Below, piece after piece: positions 7,092 through 13,890 of a DNA stretch of 15,686 bases; position 1 is the stretch's first letter; each line of letters begins with the position of its first letter. Source of the stretch: Pseudomonadota bacterium. Lineage in GTDB: Bacteria > Pseudomonadota > Gammaproteobacteria > Burkholderiales > Burkholderiaceae_B. The notes under the pieces were generated by a model. The model ran no database searches, had not been told where the DNA came from, and worked only from the letters and a program-made list of their open reading frames with translations. The position numbers and the translations under genes were made by a program. The stretch lies in NCBI GenBank assembly GCA_023422555.1, contig JAFAGQ010000088.1:1-15686 (forward strand), given 5' to 3'.

Positions 7092-9545
7092 TTAGTACCT
7101 GAAAGCAACGTCCAGAAGCACTCGTACTTCTTTTTCTTTTTCACCGTCGTATGGGCGATGCAGATAAGCGACCGAAGCGCCTGCCTCAAATCCGCCGGAG
7201 CTGCGGTATCGCAATCCGTACTCAGCCGTCTGCACAGAACCGGTTCCATAACCCTTTTGCGAATAGATGCCGGCGCCAAGTTTCAGCGTCTGCTCAACCG
7301 AATTACGGTCATATTCGTAGAGGCGATGTGTCAAAGTCACGCTGGGCAGAACGAGCAGGTCCGATTCGGGGTTGAAATAAGGAACCGCTTTGCCGGTGTT
7401 GTGTGACGCGGACACTTCCAGACCAAGGTCGGCCTTCAGCCTGGGAGCCGTGTACACGCGCTCTCTTCCAGTCAGTGCTGATTCGGTCCGGCGATTATCG
7501 TCTGAAAATTTTCGGCCAGCGACACTCAGTGACCATTCCCGTCTTTCGTTGGCTCGCCAGCGTACGAAAGCTTCAACGCTTTTGGACGAAATATCGGCCT
7601 GAAGCGCACGCAAGGGCGTTTGACGTGAGTTCACGTCTGCCGTGACTCCTGTTTGCCAGTGATCATTAATGTCATAACTCACACTTGCCATAAATCCCGG
7701 TTTTGCACCAAAACCATAGGAATTGGACGACACTTCGGCCTGAACCGTCAGATCGCGTTTTCTCCATTCCAGTCCGCCGCGCATCCAACGATAACGAATA
7801 TCGCCCTCTTCAAAATTGCCTTTGGCATAACCTCCGCCGGCAAAAATGCGCCAATTCCGGTCAATAGGTGGCGTATAGGCGACCAGGTCATATGCCTGAT
7901 CGCCGTTACCGGAAACCGGACTGTCGGACGCCAGACCACGATTGGCAGAGAGTCGTACTTCACCCTTGTTATGCAAATCCCACTGTCGCTTCAGATCGCG
8001 AACCGATGGCGATTGAGGATCCCTGTCATAAACGTCTGCGACCAAAAGATCTGCCTGCTCCCATTCCTGCAGATCCAGGGCGGTCAGCGCCTGCTCTGTT
8101 TCAGTTGTGATCGAGCGCGGCGACAGCGTTTCGGCCATTTTCAGTTCGCGCTCTGCTGCGCGAGGCAATTGCATGCCACGATACACGCTGCCCAGCGAAA
8201 CGCGTAATGAGGTATTGTTTGGCGCCTTCTCGATCATTTGCTGCAACTGCCTGCTGGCCGCAGGCGTATTGTCTCTGTAGTACTCATTCATTGCCGACAA
8301 CTCAGTGAACTGATACTTATAATCGTTCGGCAGGTGTTCGGGCTGGCCCTTCACCCATTTCCATACGGGCTGTTCCGCAACGCGTCTGTCGATCAGTTCC
8401 TGCGCCTCATCGTATTCATTGCTTTCGATCAGCGAGTAATATTGATCCGAAGCTCGATGGAATGCGTCTTGCGACGACACGACGGCATCAGCATCTGTAT
8501 CCTGAATGCGCGCAAAGATTTCTCTGGCAGTATCAGGCTTCTTTCGCGCCAGATAGGCTGAGGCTACGGCACCCAACGCATAGTCGGGAACCTTTACGCC
8601 GGCTGCCTGCAGGCGTTCATAATTGGCAATGACGTCTGTCATACGGCTGCGTGCATGCAAAGCCAGCAGATAATCGATCTCGCCACGCGTGACATCTGCC
8701 TGCGCCTGATCGCCAAGCTGGCGCCAGCCTGGAATAATCTGCTCGTATATGGCGATCGCCTTATCGGCGATCTGAAAACGCTCTTTCTCTGTCCTGTCGG
8801 GCAGGGTTGCCAGACGAGTCAGTTCGGCAGCATAGTCGGCCTGCAGTGCGCGCATTTGAGCGGGCGACAGCACGTCCGGATTGGATCTGGCCACATCAAG
8901 CGCCGGACTGGGCAAACGAGTCTGTTGCAGTGCCTGAATGTATTCGCTGGTCACGTATTTCGTTTGGGGAGCAAGTTCGTGCGCCGTCTCCGTCGAGCGC
9001 AACACACCGGAATAATCCCCCAACCGACTGTAGGCATATGACTTGGCCAGCTGAACATCGACATTCGCGGGCCATCTGCGTTCGGCAGTACGCGCCTTGC
9101 CCAGGGACTCATTGGAACGGCCCATATCCGCGAGTACCATCACTTCTCCGACAGCAAGATTCGGATTGTCAGGATATGTTCTCAAGCCATTCTGATAGGT
9201 CGTGAGTGCCTGCGTCCACTGTTGTCTGTCCCGGTACGCACCGGCAGCCGAGGCGAAAACATCAGCAGGAATCTGCATATTCTTTGACCGAATCAATTCC
9301 CATGCGCGAATTGTCTCTTCTGGCATTGACGCCCATTTGGAGATAATGATGAAGTCAAAGGCGGCACGCATATCGTCGGCCTTTTGCGCACGAAGCATTT
9401 CAAGCGCAGGTGCATAATTGCCTTCGCGGGCGCCGATGATCAGTCGGTCATATTCTTTTTGAGTGACCGCGTGCGCTGTGTTTACACTGGTCACTGAAAT
9501 GACTGCACCCAACAATGTTGTTTTTAGAAATAATGGGAATTGCAT
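7092..9545 (-). CDS. pgaA: PNAG outer-membrane export porin (PgaA)
   Basis: PgaA exports deacetylated PNAG across the outer membrane. The 817-residue length matches the E. coli protein (807). A Sec signal peptide ends at AHA (24-26). Residues of about 30-510 are a helical tetratricopeptide-repeat superhelix, shown by repeated helix pairs of the kind LxxxGRSNESLGKARTAERRWP. From about 515 the sequence changes to alternating beta-strands of an outer-membrane barrel and ends in an aromatic residue (AFRY), a usual barrel-insertion signal. It is the first gene of the pgaABCD operon. The ATG has only a weak purine-rich sequence upstream. The proximal 60 nt of leader hold only one GGA, unlike the E. 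coli leader with its several CsrA sites, so that mode of control is not evident here. Confidence 0.93.
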   Translation of the reverse strand: MQFPLFLKTTLLGAVISVTSVNTAHAVTQKEYDRLIIGAREGNYAPALEMLRAQKADDMRAAFDFIIISKWASMPEETIRAWELIRSKNMQIPADVFASAAGAYRDRQQWTQALTTYQNGLRTYPDNPNLAVGEVMVLADMGRSNESLGKARTAERRWPANVDVQLAKSYAYSRLGDYSGVLRSTETAHELAPQTKYVTSEYIQALQQTRLPSPALDVARSNPDVLSPAQMRALQADYAAELTRLATLPDRTEKERFQIADKAIAIYEQIIPGWRQLGDQAQADVTRGEIDYLLALHARSRMTDVIANYERLQAAGVKVPDYALGAVASAYLARKKPDTAREIFARIQDTDADAVVSSQDAFHRASDQYYSLIESNEYDEAQELIDRRVAEQPVWKWVKGQPEHLPNDYKYQFTELSAMNEYYRDNTPAASRQLQQMIEKAPNNTSLRVSLGSVYRGMQLPRAAERELKMAETLSPRSITTETEQALTALDLQEWEQADLLVADVYDRDPQSPSVRDLKRQWDLHNKGEVRLSANRGLASDSPVSGNGDQAYDLVAYTPPIDRNWRIFAGGGYAKGNFEEGDIRYRWMRGGLEWRKRDLTVQAEVSSNSYGFGAKPGFMASVSYDINDHWQTGVTADVNSRQTPLRALQADISSKSVEAFVRWRANERREWSLSVAGRKFSDDNRRTESALTGRERVYTAPRLKADLGLEVSASHNTGKAVPYFNPESDLLVLPSVTLTHRLYEYDRNSVEQTLKLGAGIYSQKGYGTGSVQTAEYGLRYRSSGGFEAGASVAYLHRPYDGEKEKEVRVLLDVAFRY

Positions 9546-9610
9546 AAATATTTTCTGTATCTGTTCTTTTAATTCTCATCCGGCCAGCCAGGCACCGGAA
9601 ACGATTATTG

Positions 9611-9638
9611 TTATCAAATGTGATAAGAAAAATGTGAT
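9611..9638. promoter_or_regulatory. Dyad plus tandem AAATGTGAT repeats in the pgaA upstream region
   Basis: TTATCA-AATG-TGATAA (9611-9626) is a perfect 6-4-6 inverted repeat. Overlapping it, AAATGTGAT occurs twice in direct orientation at 9616-9624 and 9630-9638, a 14-bp step. The cluster lies 66-93 bp upstream of the pgaA start, where an activator or repressor site would be expected. The TGTGA core resembles a CRP-type half site, but the copies are direct rather than inverted. The binding protein is unknown. Confidence 0.4.
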
Positions 9639-9712
9639 CCGCAAGTTCTGATTATGAGATATGTTGCCGAGATTTAATAAAACGTATCTTTTGAAAGGCG
9701 AATCACGCACAT

Positions 9713-10128
9713 TGTTTGGACATACTAAGGGGATTCGCAGGGCCTATGTGTAATTTGTTAATTACATCTGTATAAACTTTTAAATTTAAAATACTTTATT
9801 AATGAAACACAATGTATCAATGCCGCGAATACCGTGAACTGGTATGGTCTGCGAATTTTGCAACCAAATTAGGATAACTTGACTTTCATTTTTTGTTACC
9901 CAATTTTGCTGCCATGTAAATGGACACCGAATCGGTCTCTTCAAAATTGGCCTTTTTTTGCAAACCTACGCGTGCTTTTAAATTCGCGAGCGCGATGAAA
10001 ATGCTCCAGTCTCGCACTACGCCGCGCGTGATTAACGACTCCTTCGCTATTGTTCTTTTAGATTGAAAATGCCTTTCGCAGGCAATTTGTTTCACAGAGA
10101 TTGATATGACCCCCGTTGTGTCCAAACA
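9713..10128. repeat. Possible 416-bp element bounded by inverted repeats
   Basis: TGTTTGGACA (9713-9722) recurs as its perfect reverse complement TGTCCAAACA (10119-10128). The match extends outward to CA-n-TGTTTGGACA on both sides. Inward, both ends carry a run of G at the same distance (GGGG and GGGGG). Inside is AT-rich DNA without a transposase. The arrangement resembles a small non-autonomous element (MITE-like) or a decayed IS. I see no clear target-site duplication, and a 10-bp repeat over 400 bp can be chance. Confidence 0.25.
9749..9766. promoter_or_regulatory. 7-4-7 palindrome upstream of pgaA
   Basis: TGTAATT-tgtt-AATTACA is a perfect 18-bp dyad with the size and symmetry of an operator for a dimeric helix-turn-helix protein. 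It lies about 205 bp upstream of the pgaA start in AT-rich DNA. There is no regulator gene beside it other than the LysR gene more than 2.5 kb away. Confidence 0.3.
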
Positions 10129-10221
10129 GTGGCCATATCAGTTCAGTGCTTTCTCTTCCACCGGATACCGGTTCCCATATGTGCCATGACTATCGCCCCG
10201 GTGAAAATCAAAGTTTATCGT

Positions 10222-11742
10222 TTACTTAGCACCCTTCATGGTCACGAAAACAACGGTCGCAGCCACAACGGCTATCAAGGCAGCAACGAGAGACGCGTTG
10301 GAGAACCCAAGGCTGTAGCTATTATGTGCGATCTCTCTGAGTGTAGATACCATACTCGATGGATAGGCGGCAATGGCGCGTTCCAGATCTCCAGCAATGA
10401 TGCTGTCAATGAAGCCGCTCCTGAGGGGTAAGCTCGACATTGACATGGCCAGCTCTAAGTCTTGCCGTGCACCGGTAGCAAGGACCGCGCCCAGGCCCGC
10501 AAAACCAATCAAAATGCCTACGAAGCGGGATGTAGTGCTGATGCCAGAGGCCATTCCGGCACGGTTTCGGGGCACTGTTCCCATAATGGCTTTTTGCGTT
10601 TCACCATTGAGCAAGCCGCCTCCCGCTCCCAAAACAGCCATCCCTGCCACTAGCGCAATTTCTCCTGTCTGGCGTGCCGCGAACATAAGAATAAGATTTC
10701 CAAGCGCTACGACACCGAGACCGAGTGTCAGAATGTGTGCGCTATTCAGATAACGGGAAAGACGACGACCAATTTGCGGAAAAATCAGCATGGCAAGCGC
10801 AAAAGGTAGCATACCGATGCCGGCGGCCAAGGCTCCGCTGCCACGGCCATTTTGTAAGAATAGCGGCAGCAGCGATGCCATGACCTGTGCTGATGAGGCA
10901 TAGGCAAACATTGCCAGTATCGCCCCGGCGAAAGGCCAGGAGGTAAAGAGCCCCAGGTCGAGCATTGGATGCTTTCGCCGCCTTTCTACCAAACTGAACA
11001 CAATAAAGAGTGCGAAGCCGCACAGAAAGCGTGAAACGACCGCAATGCTCATCCAGCCGTGGCCCGGCCCCAGGATTAAAGCCCAGGTCAATGAAAACAT
11101 TCCAAGAGCAAATAGTGATATTCCCGGAAAATCTAAAGTACGCGGTGTAGGATCTTTTGACTCGTCGACCAGTGCCAATACGCTAATGGCCAGCAACGCA
11201 CATATCGGAATGTTGATATGGAATGCCCACCTCCATCCAAGAGTGCTACTTATCACCCCGCCAATCAGTGGCGAAACAACCATGGTCAGCCCCATGATGC
11301 CTCCCCATATCGCCCAGGCGCGGCTGCGTGCGTGCTCTTCGTGAAAGGTGTGTCCAATAATAGCGAGGGCTGGCGCTAATAGAAACGCCGCTCCGACTCC
11401 CTGAGCGGCTCGGGCCAGATACAAACTCGACGCTGAGGGACTTAATCCACATGCGAGTGATGCGAGCGCGAATAGCGCAATCCCATAAAGCAAGACCCGT
11501 CGCCGGCCAAAGCGATCGGCGATCGAGCCTGCAGGCAGCAGCATTGCTGCGAAACATAACACATAGGCGCTGATGACCCATTCAACCTCAGCAAACGAGG
11601 CGCTTAGGTCCCTTGCTATCGTGGGTAAGACGATACCAACAACGTTGGTATCGAGCACCGTCATGGCACAGCCAGTCGAGGCTACGAGAAGTACAGCCGT
11701 GCCTGATTTGCCTTTTCTATATGCGGTCAGCGTAGGAGTCAT
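10222..11742 (-). CDS. DHA2-family (EmrB/QacA-type) MFS transporter
   Basis: This 506-residue major facilitator protein belongs to the 14-transmembrane drug:proton antiporter branch. Motif D1 appears as LDTNVVGIVLP (30-40), motif A as GSIADRFGRRRV (72-83), and the antiporter motif C region as GGIMGLTMVVSPLIGG (147-162), followed by GWRWAFHINIP. Hydrophobic segments continue to the C-terminus, with two central extra segments between the six-helix halves. The substrate is unknown; the family exports drugs, dyes and metabolites. It starts 13 nt after the stop of the GlcG-like gene, so the two form an operon divergent from the LysR regulator, which probably controls it. Confidence 0.9.
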   Translation of the reverse strand: MTPTLTAYRKGKSGTAVLLVASTGCAMTVLDTNVVGIVLPTIARDLSASFAEVEWVISAYVLCFAAMLLPAGSIADRFGRRRVLLYGIALFALASLACGLSPSASSLYLARAAQGVGAAFLLAPALAIIGHTFHEEHARSRAWAIWGGIMGLTMVVSPLIGGVISSTLGWRWAFHINIPICALLAISVLALVDESKDPTPRTLDFPGISLFALGMFSLTWALILGPGHGWMSIAVVSRFLCGFALFIVFSLVERRRKHPMLDLGLFTSWPFAGAILAMFAYASSAQVMASLLPLFLQNGRGSGALAAGIGMLPFALAMLIFPQIGRRLSRYLNSAHILTLGLGVVALGNLILMFAARQTGEIALVAGMAVLGAGGGLLNGETQKAIMGTVPRNRAGMASGISTTSRFVGILIGFAGLGAVLATGARQDLELAMSMSSLPLRSGFIDSIIAGDLERAIAAYPSSMVSTLREIAHNSYSLGFSNASLVAALIAVVAATVVFVTMKGAK

Positions 11743-11755
11743 CGGTTGGCACGCC

Positions 11756-12247
11756 TTATTTCAAGACGTCCGCACCAGCCTGGGCGATTTGCTCATCATG
11801 TTGCGGAGTATCTGCAGAAACGCCTATCGCCCCCACAGTCTTGCCATTCACAACGAGAGGTATGCCGCCGCGCATGAGTACGAATCCTTGTGCTGTCATG
11901 GCAGCCGGTCGTGGGCCATTGATGGCGTCTTCTAAGGCGCCACTGGGACGGCGGAACAAGGCGGCAGTGCGAGCCTTGCCTGGCGCCAGCTCAACCCCAG
12001 CTGGAACAGCTGCGTTGTCCATGCGAACCAGAAGGATCGGCACACCGGCGCTATCGACAACTGAAATTACGCAAGGCCAACCGCTCTTGTCAGCCTTATC
12101 CTGTGCTGCTGCCAACACCTGTTGCGCTGCTTTTAGCGTCAATACAGGTTGGTTTGGCAATTCTATTGCATGAGATGTAAGGGTTACGGCCGCGAGTGAA
12201 CCGACGATGGTAAGTTTACTTGCGAGTTGAGATATTCGAAACATCAT
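11756..12247 (-). CDS. Exported GlcG/HbpS-like (haem-binding family) protein
   Basis: This protein of about 163 residues has a signal peptide (basic N-terminus MMFRISQLASK, hydrophobic core, cleavage after SHA at about 25-27) and a mature GlcG/HbpS/PduO-C-type domain. Family hallmarks are the ISVVDSAGVPILLVRMDNA strand-turn-strand, the KARTAALF helix, the GGIPLVVNGKTVGAIGVS segment and the C-terminal DEQIAQAGADVL. HbpS of Streptomyces binds haem extracellularly; many GlcG homologues have unknown ligands. I placed the start at 12247 because AAGGAAG lies just upstream and the signal peptide then begins correctly. The next codon (12244) is also ATG. The upstream in-frame start at 12283 adds a non-signal leader. 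It is the first gene of an operon with the DHA2 transporter. Confidence 0.85.
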   Translation of the reverse strand: MMFRISQLASKLTIVGSLAAVTLTSHAIELPNQPVLTLKAAQQVLAAAQDKADKSGWPCVISVVDSAGVPILLVRMDNAAVPAGVELAPGKARTAALFRRPSGALEDAINGPRPAAMTAQGFVLMRGGIPLVVNGKTVGAIGVSADTPQHDEQIAQAGADVLK

Positions 12248-12361
12248 GCACTTCCTTGGGTGGGTAAAATTTGATTGGAACAAAATCTATTATTAGGTTC
12301 AATAAAGCATTTTGGTAGAATAATTCAGAAATATTGAATATTAAATATTTGGAAGATTAAT
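12248..12361. promoter_or_regulatory. Divergent promoter region between the glcG-like gene and the LysR gene
   Basis: This 114-bp AT-rich spacer separates the two divergent start codons, the classic arrangement for LysR-type control of a neighbour and itself. GGAAC and GTTCAA occur 15 bp apart at 12277-12303, a loose dyad. A clearer repeat set lies next to the lysR start and is listed separately. Several TA-rich hexamers could act as -10 boxes, but no pair stands out. Confidence 0.5.
12329..12350. repeat. Three AATATT repeats at 7-bp spacing forming a palindrome before lysR
   Basis: AATATT occurs three times in succession, each separated by one base, and the whole 22-bp block reads symmetrically (AAATATT...AATATTT). 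It ends directly before the GGAAG ribosome-binding site of the LysR gene, so a protein bound here would block its transcription or translation start. It is a candidate autoregulatory site. In AT-rich DNA such symmetry is easier to get by chance. Confidence 0.35.
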
Positions 12362-13240
12362 GTGGAATTGCGCCATCTTCGGTCTTTTATTGCCGTAGCA
12401 GAAAAGTTGCACTTTTCTCAAACTGCTGAGCAACTTAATATCTCAGCGCCGACCCTCACTGCTCAGATCCAGGAAGCAGAGCGTTTTCTGCAAGCGAAGC
12501 TATTTATCCGTACAAAACGATCAGTGAAATTGACTCCGGCTGGGGAAGCTTTTCTGGCCGAATCTCGCGCTGTCATTGAGCAGTATGAGCGAGCAATTGG
12601 GATAGGACGGCGAGCGGGCCGAGGACAAGTGGGGCGAGTGGAAATTGGATACGTAGGATCTGCCTCTTTCTTTGGTGTTCTGCAGGATCAAGTACAGCGG
12701 TTTCGTCAAACCTGGCCTGATGTGATAATTAGTACGAAAGAACACCCCACCGAACGTCTTATAACTCTTATAGAGGAAGGCAAAGTTGACGTCGGCTTTT
12801 TGCGTACGCCAGTTATATTGCCGAACTCTATTAGCAGTCATATATTGGCACGGGATCGATTTTGTCTCGCTTTGCCAGCGAATCATAGACTTGCCGAAGA
12901 AACACAGGAAATTCAGGTTTCTGCTCTGGCGAAAGAATCGTTTGTAGTACCAGAGCAGGAACAGGGGTTACGTGAGGTTGCACGGCGCGGGCGATTCAAA
13001 CCTAATGTTGTATCTATACCTGGCCCGCTTGTTGCGGTGCTAACTCACGTAGCTCTGGGAGTTGGAGTCGCCATTGTGCCTAGTGTCGTAGTCAATGTGG
13101 TACATATACCTAATGTAGTGTATCGGGAGATTGCTGGTTCTCAGATCGCGTCTGCTGTTGAGGCAGTATTCCGGCGACATGAGCAGTTACCAATCGTACG
13201 TAATTTAATCAGTCAGATTTTGAACTCTGATGCAAGATAA
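12362..13240 (+). CDS. LysR-type transcriptional regulator
   Basis: This 292-residue regulator has the standard two-part design. The N-terminal winged helix-turn-helix (about 1-65) reads ELRHLRSFIAVAEKLHFSQ, TAEQLNISAPTLTAQIQEAE and LTPAGEAFL, all typical of the family. A linker helix and a periplasmic-binding-protein-like effector domain (about 90-290) follow. The start is GTG at 12362, chosen because a GGAAG ribosome-binding site lies exactly 6 nt upstream and the protein begins MELRHLRSF as the family does. An ATG three bases earlier is out of frame. It is divergent from the GlcG-like/DHA2 operon, its likely target. The ligand is not predictable. Confidence 0.93.
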   Translation: MELRHLRSFIAVAEKLHFSQTAEQLNISAPTLTAQIQEAERFLQAKLFIRTKRSVKLTPAGEAFLAESRAVIEQYERAIGIGRRAGRGQVGRVEIGYVGSASFFGVLQDQVQRFRQTWPDVIISTKEHPTERLITLIEEGKVDVGFLRTPVILPNSISSHILARDRFCLALPANHRLAEETQEIQVSALAKESFVVPEQEQGLREVARRGRFKPNVVSIPGPLVAVLTHVALGVGVAIVPSVVVNVVHIPNVVYREIAGSQIASAVEAVFRRHEQLPIVRNLISQILNSDAR

Positions 13241-13253
13241 AACAATCTTGCAT
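13230..13253 (+). repeat. Perfect 9-bp hairpin across the lysR stop codon
   Basis: ATGCAAGAT (13230-13238) pairs with ATCTTGCAT (13245-13253) around an AAAACA loop. The TAA stop of the LysR gene is partly inside the left arm and loop. No U-tract follows, so it is a poor intrinsic terminator. It lies just before the AAGGA ribosome-binding site of the next gene and may instead protect mRNA or tune translation between the two genes. Confidence 0.45.
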
Positions 13254-13268
13254 TCAAGGATAAAGACC

Positions 13269-13601
13269 ATGCCCACCGACACTCAAGATCACTCCTCGCC
13301 GCTGCCCGATAAGTCTTGGGAAGTAGATGGCTCGGCAATGTACCGCGCCATCAGTTTTGCCGTGGCCCTGCCTGCTTTCATGGTAGGTACTGCCCTTTTT
13401 ATGCTGGGGTTTTCGCTCGAGAATAAGACAGTGCTACACGCCGCTTGTGTACTGTACAGTGTCGCGTTCTCCGGGTTTGCTAGTCGCATCCTCGTTGGCA
13501 AGCGCGTGTGGCACACAACGCTACCATATGTAGCCTGCATCGTTGTGATAGCTGTGATTTGCTATATGCTGCTGCGGATTGTTCTGCTGCTTATACACTA
13601 G
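13269..13601 (+). CDS. Small membrane protein of unknown function
   Basis: I do not recognise this 110-residue protein. It has a polar N-terminus (residues 1-25, with acidic and Pro/Ser residues) followed by three predicted transmembrane helices at about 27-48, 55-73 and 83-108, ending almost at the membrane (LLLIH). The ATG at 13269 has AAGGA 8 nt upstream. An earlier in-frame ATG at 13230 overlaps the lysR stop and sits in a hairpin, so it is less likely. It lies 28 nt after lysR on the same strand and could be co-transcribed with it. Directly downstream comes a relaxase-like remnant, so it may belong to a mobile or rearranged segment. Confidence 0.65.
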   Translation: MPTDTQDHSSPLPDKSWEVDGSAMYRAISFAVALPAFMVGTALFMLGFSLENKTVLHAACVLYSVAFSGFASRILVGKRVWHTTLPYVACIVVIAVICYMLLRIVLLLIH

Positions 13602-13890
13602 ATTTGCGCCAGGTTCGCTTTTATACAGACCGCCAATCTTTCTACGCTGAGGTCATAATTCGGTTATGCCCCGGATATAAGCACGGCCGCGCAAGGGCAG
13701 CAACAATGGGCTGGCTGCGGTCAGAGGACATCTTGACTACATTAGCCGAAACGGCGAGATTGAGGTCGAGAATCAGGACGGGTTTATTTTCCGGGGTCGG
13801 AACCTAGATGAAGCGCACCTGCACGTACATTTGTGTGTAATGATGAAAAATGAGCTTGGCCAATATATGACTGTGTATCAATTCGACTAG
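13602..13890 (+). pseudogene. Frameshifted fragment resembling a conjugative relaxase N-terminal region
   Basis: Two adjacent frames give a coherent relaxase-like reading only when joined. The first frame, up to about 13700, reads QVRFYTDRQSFYAEVIIRL. The second, 13681-13890, continues LAAVRGHLDYISRNGEIEVE and then NQDGFIFRGR. The block HLDYISRNG followed by acidic residues and a DG...GR turn resembles the beta-strand region of MobA/VirD2-type relaxases, which nick oriT to start plasmid transfer. No in-frame start, the later catalytic histidines or the rest of the protein are present, and the frame ends at a TAG that overlaps the end of the convergent CoA-transferase gene. This would make it a decayed remnant. 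The family assignment comes from memory of the motif. Confidence 0.45.

Larger units (their letters stand above)
9546..10221. other. AT-rich intergenic region upstream of pgaA, no convincing gene
   Basis: About 675 bp separate the pgaA start from the end of the transporter gene. The stretch is clearly AT-rich (for example 9770-9800), unlike its neighbours. All frames are short or closed. A minus-strand frame (9886-10125) stays open for 79 codons from a TTG, but has no ATG near its start and no family I recognise. The region holds several dyads and repeats listed separately, and must contain the pga promoter and leader. I cannot fix a -35/-10 pair with confidence. Confidence 0.6.

Noticed and set aside
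7085..7279. N-terminal extension of pgaB by 65 residues
   Set aside because: The extension lies wholly within pgaA coding sequence; the start at 7084 gives a proper lipoprotein signal and the E. coli length.
7653..8207. Plus-strand open frame of 184 codons inside pgaA
   Set aside because: It is antisense to the pgaA barrel and TPR coding sequence and shows no family features; several similar shadow frames occur across pgaA and pgaB.
9886..10125. Minus-strand 79-codon frame starting at TTG upstream of pgaA
   Set aside because: It has no ATG near its start, no ribosome-binding site I can see and no recognisable motif, and it starts inside the putative inverted-repeat end. It is kept only as a note in the intergenic entry.
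9713..10128. Reading the two GGACA/CCCC ends as outward-facing ends of two separate IS3-type elements
   Set aside because: The order of the CCCC and GTCCAAAC blocks does not match the usual IS3/IS150 end pattern, and no transposase remnant was found on either side.
10160..10172. ACCGG-ATA-CCGGT palindrome downstream of the transporter gene as a terminator
   Set aside because: The stem is only 5 bp with a 3-nt loop and no U-tract follows; too weak to call a terminator.
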